Of a DNA stretch of 64,000 nucleotides, positions 36,800-43,924 are shown piece by piece. A model generated the notes under the pieces. That model had not been told where the DNA came from, searched no databases, and saw only the letters and a program-made list of their open reading frames with translations. The stretch spans positions 62,001-126,000 of the forward strand of contig JAEZLH010000028.1 of the NCBI GenBank assembly GCA_023435895.1, read 5' to 3'. The translations under genes and the position numbers were made by a program. The number at the start of each line of letters is the position of its first letter. The stretch's first letter is position 1. The stretch comes from Bacillota bacterium (GTDB lineage Bacteria; Bacillota; Clostridia; Lachnospirales; Lachnospiraceae).

Positions 36800-36965
36800 G
36801 AAACGGAATTTCTTTGTTTGTGTATTTTATTGTTATAAACATTGTTAATTACTTAACCATGTAATATATTGTGATTCATGTGTAAACTATTGTAGTGCAA
36901 TCTCATAACTAAGGGACTTGCACCAATCACTTACCCCCAATAATTGATAAGTTATCTATTATTGC

Positions 36966-37044
36966 AAAAAAAGAGCTGTTACAACTTCACCCTTTCAGAA
37001 CATAATCGATTGATCTCTGATAAGGTTTCATTTTGCAACAGCTC
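36966..37044 (-). terminator. Terminator of the DUF2325 gene
   Basis: GAGCTGTTaCAA (36973-36984) pairs with TTGcAACAGCTC (37033-37044); on the minus strand seven T follow the stem. The long loop (48 nt) is unusual. Confidence 0.75.
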
Positions 37045-37056
37045 CTACACAATATA

Positions 37057-37344
37057 TTATCCGGCAAAGCATATTTTTTCTAGAATTCCATTTAAGGCAT
37101 TACCACTGCTGGTATGGCACCGAATCAGTTCGGTATCATTTTTTTCCGCTTCTGCAACAGCACGGTATACCATTTGATGGGACACTGTATTCGTAAATAT
37201 GATAATAAGGTCAGGAGAACCGATTTGATTGCCTAGCTTAGGTGCCATCTGGGTAAATACTTTTGCTTTGCAATTGTATTGCTTACAAATTCTCTTATAC
37301 TGACAGATCATACGATCATTTCCTCCAATAATCACAATACTCAT
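37057..37344 (-). CDS. DUF2325 family protein
   Basis: 95-residue soluble protein that starts with the family signature IVIIGGNDRM and shows the alternation of short strands and helices of a small Rossmann-like fold (DLIIIFTNTVSHQMVY, TELIRCHTSSGNAL). ATG 37344 follows GGAAGGAG. It has its own terminator, so it is a single-gene unit next to a Cys/Met metabolism enzyme. The family's function is not established; I infer nothing beyond the fold. Confidence 0.85.
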   Translation of the reverse strand: MSIVIIGGNDRMICQYKRICKQYNCKAKVFTQMAPKLGNQIGSPDLIIIFTNTVSHQMVYRAVAEAEKNDTELIRCHTSSGNALNGILEKICFAG

Positions 37345-37436
37345 AGTTTCTCCTTCCTTAATTCAATCATAGATTAGTAATTTGCAACATTAATCCATCG
37401 TTTTACAGTGACACAATTTTATTCTATCTGTATATC

Positions 37437-38630
37437 CTATAACAATCCAACCTTTTCAAAAGCCTGGTTTATATCCTCTATAATATCCTCTGCATCTTCA
37501 AGTCCAACGCTGAACCGAAGAAATCCGTTATGAAATTCTTCCGGATATAAATACTGTCTTTCATCATTCTCCCCTAAGAATACAATCAAACTTTCATCAT
37601 GACCCAACGAAACAGCAGAAGTGATTACTTTTAGATGGCTGACAAATTGATTATAGGTATCATGATTTGCCTTTAACCCAAAGGACAGTACTCCTCCGTA
37701 ACCTCCAACCATCTGTTTTTTTGCAACTTCATGTCCTGGGTGGCTTACCAGTCCTGGATAGGATACAAAGCTGACTCCTTTTACTCCTTCCAAATAGGAA
37801 GCCACTTTCAGTGCATTTTCATTGTGCTGTCTGACTCTTAGCGGTAAAGTAACGGCTCCTCTCATAATAAGCCAGGCATTAAACGGACTAATTACTCCTC
37901 CCAAATTAATTTGAGATTGTGCCCTGATTAAGTCCAAATATTCCTTTCGACCAATAATTGCACCTCCCATGGCATCCCCATGCCCATTAATATATTTTGT
38001 CAAACTCTCTATTGAAAAGTCTGCTCCCAAATCTATAGGTCTCTGATTATAGGGTGAGGCGAAGGTATTATCAACAGAAAGTAATATATTATGTTCGTGG
38101 GCTAGCCTTGCCAATTCCTCGATATCGGAGATCGAGATTGTGGGGTTCCCAGGTGTTTCAATATGAATTAGTTTTGTGTTAGGTTTAATTGCTGCCCTCA
38201 CTGCTTCTATATCTGTTGTATCAACAATGGTTGTTTCTACGCCGTATTTATCATTCAACAGTTCATGAAGAAGACGATATACAGCAACATAGGTAATATT
38301 AGAGTAAATGACATGATCTCCCCGGTTAAGTAGTGCAAAAAACAAACTGGATAATGCGGCTACCCCAGATGCCAGCACAACACAATCCTCACCGTTCTCT
38401 AAAGAGGCCAGTTTTTCCTGAAGATACTGTTGATTGGAACCACCATTTCTTGTGTATAGATTTTTTCCTGCACTGCTCCAATTTAAATCAGAGGGATCAT
38501 AGGGAAGTTCATAGCTATTCGCCATAGTGATCGGTCGTTTGATGGCACCTGTTTCACTATCAACATCATTGCCGGTATGTACTGCTCTTGTTTGAAAACC
38601 ATATCTTTGATCAAAGATTCTTTTACTCAT
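37437..38630 (-). CDS. Cys/Met metabolism PLP-dependent enzyme (cystathionine gamma-synthase/lyase family)
   Basis: 397-residue fold-type I PLP enzyme. The Schiff-base Lys212 lies in SLTKYINGHGDAMGG; ASGVAAL, a PLP-phosphate site, and SVDNTFASPYNQRP with the ring-binding Asp are intact. The family includes cystathionine gamma-synthase, beta- and gamma-lyases, methionine gamma-lyase and O-acetylhomoserine sulfhydrylases; the exact reaction cannot be told apart here. ATG 38630 is used, since GGAGG lies 9 bases before it; the ATG at 38639 touches that site. A promoter with a 16-base spacer lies at 38787-38814, leaving a leader of about 150 nt. No S-box or T-box was recognised. Confidence 0.9.
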   Translation of the reverse strand: MSKRIFDQRYGFQTRAVHTGNDVDSETGAIKRPITMANSYELPYDPSDLNWSSAGKNLYTRNGGSNQQYLQEKLASLENGEDCVVLASGVAALSSLFFALLNRGDHVIYSNITYVAVYRLLHELLNDKYGVETTIVDTTDIEAVRAAIKPNTKLIHIETPGNPTISISDIEELARLAHEHNILLSVDNTFASPYNQRPIDLGADFSIESLTKYINGHGDAMGGAIIGRKEYLDLIRAQSQINLGGVISPFNAWLIMRGAVTLPLRVRQHNENALKVASYLEGVKGVSFVSYPGLVSHPGHEVAKKQMVGGYGGVLSFGLKANHDTYNQFVSHLKVITSAVSLGHDESLIVFLGENDERQYLYPEEFHNGFLRFSVGLEDAEDIIEDINQAFEKVGLL

Positions 38631-38786
38631 ATTAACCATCCTCCGTTTTGTACTTTTTTCTCCCAGTATCAGTAGGGGCTATCTTGTTAATCCATTATAG
38701 AAAATGATTGTTTTATAAATCAGCTTGTTGTAAAACTGATTTTATATTATTATATATATCATACTTATTTTATATGTATAATATGC

Positions 38787-38814
38787 ATTATAAATTATAC
38801 AGCTTATTTGTCAA
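38787..38814 (-). promoter_or_regulatory. Promoter of the PLP-enzyme gene
   Basis: Minus strand TTGACA (38809-38814), 16-base spacer, TATAAT (38787-38792). An inverted repeat AAATCAG / CTGATTT (38717-38742) lies in the leader. Confidence 0.78.
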
Positions 38815-38936
38815 CCTCTTTTTCCCTTTTTAATTGAATATTCCGTTTTTACCGTTGGTTAAATGCCGCAATCTATGATAAATCGGCCCTTAGTGTGAGG
38901 AGCGTCGTATTCCCCTCGGGCTTCGTTTTGTTTATC

Positions 38937-38965
38937 TTGAACAACATTTTTCTCTATGTTATAAT
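38937..38965 (+). promoter_or_regulatory. Promoter of the tRNA-Val gene
   Basis: TTGAAC (38937-38942), exactly 17 bases, TATAAT (38960-38965), 10 bases before the mature 5' end of the tRNA. Confidence 0.88.
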
Positions 38966-38975
38966 TCTTTCGTAC

Positions 38976-39048
38976 GGAGGTATAGCTCAGTTGGGAGAGC
39001 ACCTGCTCGACAAGCAGGGGGTCGCTGGTTCGAGTCCAGTTGTCTCCA
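38976..39048 (+). tRNA. tRNA-Val (anticodon GAC) with C at position 33
   Basis: 73-nt cloverleaf without encoded CCA. Acceptor GGAGGTA/TGTCTCC pairs fully with two G-U; D stem GCTC/GAGC; anticodon stem CCTGC/GCAGG; loop TCGACAA, giving anticodon GAC at 39009-39011; variable region GGGTC; T arm GCTGG-TTCGAGT-CCAGT; discriminator A. Position 33 (39008) is C in place of the nearly universal U. All stems are intact and a strong promoter precedes it, so it may still be used. Confidence 0.88.
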
Positions 39049-39206
39049 TTATTCTATGAGTGAATATGACCCTTAAATTATAACGTGCTTTAGGTTACAA
39101 AACACTTTCAGGCAGAGTTCATCGAAGGATGAGATTTTCGCATTGTTCAATAGATGATGCCATGGTATAAACGGGGGTTTATCACAGAATTAAGGATGCA
39201 AGTAAT

Positions 39207-39248
39207 AAAAAAGGACGATAACTATAATGTAGGTTATCGCCCTTTTTT
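39207..39248. terminator. Bidirectional terminator between tRNA-Val and the binding-protein gene
   Basis: AAAAAAGG-A-CGATAAC and GTTATCG-C-CCTTTTTT form a 15-bp stem with one mismatch and a 10-nt loop. A- and T-tracts serve both directions. The 160 bases between the tRNA and this hairpin hold nothing recognisable. Confidence 0.85.
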
Positions 39249-39345
39249 GAATTTTGATCTTCCCAAATACAAACCGTGGAATGAATAATTAAAACTGATG
39301 AGTTTTTGACTTCGTTTAGGTATCTTCTGTACATTTGCTTTTATT

Positions 39346-40755
39346 CTATTCCGTAATATAAAGATCAAGCTGTCTACCCAGATTATCCATACAGCTATCT
39401 AATTCCTTCTCTCCTTTAAAATAAGGCTCCATACATTTTGTAAATAAATTATCCAAAGGTTTGCATCTCAGAGTGCTGCCGGAAAATCCATTTAATACTG
39501 TTTGAAACTCCTCAATATCCTTGTCAGTAAGAAACGTTAAATCCACCAGCTCACTCTCCTCGCCATCATTCGTAATTCCACTCTTATCTAGTTTCTTATA
39601 CTTCTGTAAATGCGACTTTATCCCCTCTCTATTAACCGGATAACCAAAACCGTCACTGTTTACGTCCATTCCCTGTATAGGTGCTGACAATAGTATTTTG
39701 ATGAAATTCCATGCGTTTAATTGATTGGTTGAGCCTGAGCGAATCGCCACACCATTGGTTATGGTAGCGCATAAGCCTCCATTTACTGACTTTGGAGCTA
39801 GAATGACTGGATTGCCTCCTTTTGATTTAATATATCCCCAATAAATAATCCAAAGTGAATTTGCATTTGTATAACCAAATGGTAAAATTCCCTGTGAATA
39901 CATGTCATAAATAGTTCCGGAATAAGGCTTATCTTTATTGTTATCTGTTTTATAAAATGGCTGATAAGCCTCGCAAAAAGCTCGGAATTCTTCCTTATCC
40001 GGTAGGATTTTCTTATTGTTCTCATCTACAAGCGATATTCCCGATGAATAGAATGAGGAGGTAAGGATAGGTTTATCCGTCATTCTTGAGAAGTATTGAT
40101 TTTCTTCCGCCTTTGGCACGCATTTTGAAATCTCACGAAATAGCGATGTACTATCCGTAACCTTGGTCTTGTCAAATCCAATGCTATCCAGTCCGGATTG
40201 GTCTGTCACCAAAATCTGTGCAGAGTAGCCGAGAGGCATAATATATTGACCACCTTTATAATTCCCCCCATCCATAATCGAAGTATTATAATCCTCCATA
40301 TTAAAATCCTTGTCACCCTTAATAATGGAAGATAGATCAAGAAAGCTCCCTGTATCCATGGTTTTATACAGGTCACTCATAAAATAATCTATTAAAACAA
40401 CGTCAGGACCGGAGCCCGCCATAAGTTCGTTTGTTAAAGCCGTTTGATACTGATCCGTGGGATAATTCTCTTTGTCACCCAATCGGTTAATTGTTAGCTT
40501 AACGTTTGGATATTGCTTTCTAAACTCATCCATTGCTTTTTTATAAATTTCAGGAAACCACCTGTAGCCTGGGATATCCAGTACAAGTTCATTGGTCGGA
40601 GTTAAATCCACCTTACCGCTCGAAATAGCATTCTCTCCCCTATCACTACATCCCGTCAGCTTTCCAATTATTACAATAATAAGTATCAGCAATACGACGG
40701 AACCAAGAATTACCCATCGCTTATTTTTCTGATTAATAATATTTGATTTTGGCAT
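39346..40755 (-). CDS. Extracellular solute-binding lipoprotein, family 1
   Basis: 469 residues with a basic N-terminus, a hydrophobic stretch (WVILGSVVLLILIIVIIG) and lipobox KLTGC, then a family 1 sugar-binding-like fold (FPEIYKKAMDEFRKQYPNVKLTINRL, SGPDVVLIDYF). ATG 40755 follows AGGAGGGG. Unusually, this binding protein is the last gene of its operon, after two permeases and a HlyD-like membrane fusion protein. No stem-loop follows the gene apart from the shared terminator. The ligand is unknown. Confidence 0.92.
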   Translation of the reverse strand: MPKSNIINQKNKRWVILGSVVLLILIIVIIGKLTGCSDRGENAISSGKVDLTPTNELVLDIPGYRWFPEIYKKAMDEFRKQYPNVKLTINRLGDKENYPTDQYQTALTNELMAGSGPDVVLIDYFMSDLYKTMDTGSFLDLSSIIKGDKDFNMEDYNTSIMDGGNYKGGQYIMPLGYSAQILVTDQSGLDSIGFDKTKVTDSTSLFREISKCVPKAEENQYFSRMTDKPILTSSFYSSGISLVDENNKKILPDKEEFRAFCEAYQPFYKTDNNKDKPYSGTIYDMYSQGILPFGYTNANSLWIIYWGYIKSKGGNPVILAPKSVNGGLCATITNGVAIRSGSTNQLNAWNFIKILLSAPIQGMDVNSDGFGYPVNREGIKSHLQKYKKLDKSGITNDGEESELVDLTFLTDKDIEEFQTVLNGFSGSTLRCKPLDNLFTKCMEPYFKGEKELDSCMDNLGRQLDLYITE

Positions 40756-40787
40756 ACCTTCCCCTCCTGATTACGTAACATTAGTAA

Positions 40788-41927
40788 TTACTTGTAATTC
40801 CGACAACTGACTACGGAACCTTCAACGATTGGTTTGGATGGCTTACTTGCAATCTTCTGGCCGACGTCAATTTCTCCGTTGATCAAAGCTGATTTACCAT
40901 TTTCAGCCACAACATTCACCGTCTGGGCTGTCAGGTAATTCTCCTGACCAAATAAGCCCTTGCGCTCTTCAATGACAAATACACACTTTCCTCCCTCTCC
41001 ATTATTAAACAAGCTACTGATTGGGATAACATATTGGTTGTCGCCTGATTTCTCGCTGGATACTTTTAAGGGTACCTTCTGTCCTGCTACCGGCTCTCCC
41101 TTAAATTTCCCCAATTCAACCTCATACTCCCATACTTCACCTCCAAGAATACTCTTTGTAACAAAACCCGTGACATTCTCTTGCTGATATATTACTTTTT
41201 TATCCTTATCCATATCTCTGGTTTCCATCTTGGCATCCACTCTTGCTCCAACGCCATAAGTACCTCCCTTATCTGAAGGCAGTTGGAATTTCAAGCTGGG
41301 ATGTTCCCCACTTGGAACAATGGTCATTATGACTACACCTGACTGTATGGTATCCTCTTTCTTAATGGATACACCGTATACAATGCCATCAATCGGTGCA
41401 ATCATTCCACCCGCCGGCGGTGCCTGAGCCATTGCCAAATCAAGCTGTGCCTGGGCAATCTTCAGTTGTGTCTGCGCAACAACCTGCTGATAGGTTTTAT
41501 CATTTAACTTCTTATTTAATGCCTCTTCTATGGTAAGAGCCATACCCTTCTTATTCGTACCATTATATTTTTTAAGTTTCTCTAAGGCATCCTTCTGCAT
41601 AAGAACATTAAGTGCTAAGGTTTGTATATTAATTTCAGCTGCTCTTGTATCGAAGCTACATAAGAGATCCCCTTTAGCTACCATATCCCCATCCTTCACC
41701 TTCACGTTGTTAACAGTCCAGGTACCAGCGGAGTATAACTTCTGCGCATTTGGATATTCAATTGTGCCAACCGAGTCCTCACTTAATACAATGCTACCTG
41801 GTTTAGGGCTGACCGTGGTTACCACAGGAAGACTATTATGGTAAATGCTCTTTGATACAAACGTAAAGATAACCAGAATGATTAGCAGAACCACCGCAAA
41901 AATTGTAACACTATTTTTTACCTTCAT
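40788..41927 (-). CDS. HlyD-like periplasmic/membrane fusion protein within an importer operon
   Basis: 379 residues: N-terminal helix (VTIFAVVLLIILVIFTFV), a split lipoyl-like motif (VNNVKVKDGDMVAKGDLLCSFD ... GGMIAPIDGIVYGVSIKKEDTIQSG), a coiled-coil hairpin between them (about residues 95-170), and a C-terminal beta-barrel region (VGARVDAKMETRD). This is the domain order of HlyD/EmrA/MacA-type adaptors, which serve exporters. Here it starts at the stop of a CUT1-type permease gene and precedes a binding-protein gene. No exporter gene accompanies it. A role in linking the importer to the cell wall or binding protein is only a guess. Confidence 0.85.
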   Translation of the reverse strand: MKVKNSVTIFAVVLLIILVIFTFVSKSIYHNSLPVVTTVSPKPGSIVLSEDSVGTIEYPNAQKLYSAGTWTVNNVKVKDGDMVAKGDLLCSFDTRAAEINIQTLALNVLMQKDALEKLKKYNGTNKKGMALTIEEALNKKLNDKTYQQVVAQTQLKIAQAQLDLAMAQAPPAGGMIAPIDGIVYGVSIKKEDTIQSGVVIMTIVPSGEHPSLKFQLPSDKGGTYGVGARVDAKMETRDMDKDKKVIYQQENVTGFVTKSILGGEVWEYEVELGKFKGEPVAGQKVPLKVSSEKSGDNQYVIPISSLFNNGEGGKCVFVIEERKGLFGQENYLTAQTVNVVAENGKSALINGEIDVGQKIASKPSKPIVEGSVVSCRNYK

Positions 41928-42781
41928 TATTTCACCCCCGTATACTCAATGCCTTGAATCATTTCATCTTTAAAACGAAGAAACAATAGCAATAGCGGCA
42001 ACACCGACAATACTCCACACACAAATCCAAGTGCAGGGTTTGATGTATTAACGTTCATCAAAAACAAAGACATTGGATATTTATAAAAATCCTTAAGAAA
42101 CACAAGGGGTTGCTCCATCATATTCCAACTATCGGCAAAGCTCAGGATCATTAATGCTACCAAACCTGGCTTGCAGTTTGGCACACAAATTCTCCAAAGT
42201 GAACTCCATGCTCCTGCCCCATCAATCTTGGCCGCATCAAACATAGAGTCCGGCAAAAACACCATAACCTGACGCATCAAAAATACTCCAAATGCCGAGA
42301 ACACACCGGGTAAAATCAACGAAGCATAGTGATCAATCAATCCCATTTTATCCAGTACAATAAAATTAGGCACCAGGGTTACTTGATAAGGCAGCATCAT
42401 TAACAGAACAATAATAAAAAACAAAATATCCCTGCCCGGGAAACGAAAGCGGGAAAATGCATAGCCGCCAAAAATTGCAACAATTAACTGACCTATCATA
42501 ATTATTACACTTAAAAATAGCGAGACCCAAAATTTCATTAAATAATCCGGCCTTGACAAGAATACCTCCCAGTAACCCGATAATGAAATCCAGTCCGGAA
42601 TCAGATGAAAGGGATTGTATTTTGACACCTCTTCTGACAGATGCCCATAATAGTGTGCATATTCTTCCCCACCGATAAATGAATTTGTAATGGTATATAA
42701 AAGAGGGTAAAGTGAAATTACAGCAAGCAGCGCAAGTACTATGTAAATAGCGATTCTATAACTAACCCTTCGAGATTTCAA
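41927..42781 (-). CDS. CUT1-type ABC transporter permease (MalG-like)
   Basis: 284 residues with six membrane helices (first: IAIYIVLALLAVISLYPLLYTI) and EAA loop DAAKIDGAGAWSSLWRICVP. It starts with TTG at 42781, overlapping the stop of the preceding permease gene by four bases with GAGGGGG upstream, so translation is coupled. It partners the MalF-like permease encoded just before it. No ATPase gene is near. Confidence 0.92.
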   Translation of the reverse strand: MKSRRVSYRIAIYIVLALLAVISLYPLLYTITNSFIGGEEYAHYYGHLSEEVSKYNPFHLIPDWISLSGYWEVFLSRPDYLMKFWVSLFLSVIIMIGQLIVAIFGGYAFSRFRFPGRDILFFIIVLLMMLPYQVTLVPNFIVLDKMGLIDHYASLILPGVFSAFGVFLMRQVMVFLPDSMFDAAKIDGAGAWSSLWRICVPNCKPGLVALMILSFADSWNMMEQPLVFLKDFYKYPMSLFLMNVNTSNPALGFVCGVLSVLPLLLLFLRFKDEMIQGIEYTGVK

Positions 42782-43659
42782 TTAACATCTGCCCCCTCCC
42801 TGAACTTACGCCAAAACAGCACCCATACAATTGCAACAATGACCAAAAATGTCATTACTGCCCCCACGGACAATCGTGTATAATTCAGACGTGCAAAATT
42901 ATTGCTCATGAAATGCTGTAGCATATATATGCTATTATCGGGATAATCTCCTGACAGGGCATATGCCTCTCGAAACGCCTTGAATGCGAACATAATTGCA
43001 AACAAAGTTACAAACATCAACGTAGGTGACAGCAGAGGAAGAGTGATTTTTCGCAACCTGCAAAACGCTCCTGCACCATCCACTTTTGCTGCCTCATAGT
43101 AATCACGGGGAATTTGTGTCAAACCACTGACCATAAGAATAATTCCATACCCTATATTCTTCCACAGATATAATAATAGAAGCACCCAAAACGCATTGCC
43201 ACTATATAGGAAGTTAATCGTATGTAAGCCAAGACCATTTAACAGATAATTGATAATTCCACCACTATCAAACAAAAACCGAAATACCATGATGACAGAA
43301 GCGGTCGGCAGCACTATGGGAAGAACATATGCTGCTCGAAAACCATCCCTTCCCTTTGGATTCTGATTCAACATCAGAGCTATAGCCAGTGAAAGTACCA
43401 GCAGGCACAGAACACCCAAACTTATAAATTTAAACGTATTGAAAACCGCCAATTGAAATGCGCTACTGCCAAACACATTGATGTAATTATTTAAGCCGAC
43501 AAAGTGAGTACCCCCGTAATCAGATACTGTTCTCCATATGGTAATACCAAACGGGACAACATAAAACACACCAAACCCTAATAATGGTAAAGCAGCAAAA
43601 CCCAGTCCTGTGAGAGCTTCCCTGCGGCGTAGGGTCAGTTTAGTTCTTAATACAGACAA
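42778..43659 (-). CDS. CUT1-type ABC transporter permease (MalF-like)
   Basis: 293 residues, six membrane helices (LGFAALPLLGFGVFYVVPFGI first) and EAA loop EAAKVDGAGAFCRLRKITLP. A TTG at 43659 is the likely start, 5 bases after a run of seven G preceded by AA. It is the first gene of an operon permease-permease-HlyD-binding protein, read from the promoter at 43697-43725. The sugar is unknown, but the operon contains no hydrolase or kinase that could hint at it. Confidence 0.92.
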   Translation of the reverse strand: MSVLRTKLTLRRREALTGLGFAALPLLGFGVFYVVPFGITIWRTVSDYGGTHFVGLNNYINVFGSSAFQLAVFNTFKFISLGVLCLLVLSLAIALMLNQNPKGRDGFRAAYVLPIVLPTASVIMVFRFLFDSGGIINYLLNGLGLHTINFLYSGNAFWVLLLLYLWKNIGYGIILMVSGLTQIPRDYYEAAKVDGAGAFCRLRKITLPLLSPTLMFVTLFAIMFAFKAFREAYALSGDYPDNSIYMLQHFMSNNFARLNYTRLSVGAVMTFLVIVAIVWVLFWRKFREGADVN

Positions 43660-43696
43660 TACAACCCCCCCTTAGAAACATTTGTATATTTACTAA

Positions 43697-43725
43697 ATCT
43701 TACTTCTGATACAAGTATTTGTCAA
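43697..43725 (-). promoter_or_regulatory. Promoter of the HlyD-containing importer operon
   Basis: Minus strand TTGACA (43720-43725), 17-base spacer, TAAGAT (43697-43702), about 38 bases before the TTG start. Confidence 0.75.
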
Positions 43726-43740
43726 GTTTTGGGATGCATT

Positions 43741-43775
43741 AAAAAACCACCTTTTGCTTGATAAGGTGGTTTTTT
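43741..43775 (-). terminator. Terminator of the helD-rph unit
   Basis: Perfect 13-bp stem AAAAAACCACCTT / AAGGTGGTTTTTT with a 9-nt loop; the right and left T/A tracts make it usable in either direction. It lies between rph (end 43925) and the next operon promoter. Confidence 0.88.
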
Positions 43776-43924
43776 AGATACTTATTTTCTAATAATTTTA
43801 TTACTATGATTTTTGCGTATTCACTGTATATTTTTTAATATCTTCCCTTTATAAGCTCTTACTCTATTTGTATTAATTGTACCACCAATGTGGCTATGCT
43901 TACTGTTAATTAAAACATATGGGA

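Noticed and set aside
38976..39048. tRNA of another identity (Asp or Arg) by shifting the anticodon
   Set aside because: Any shift breaks the anticodon stem; only GAC keeps five pairs and a 7-nt loop.
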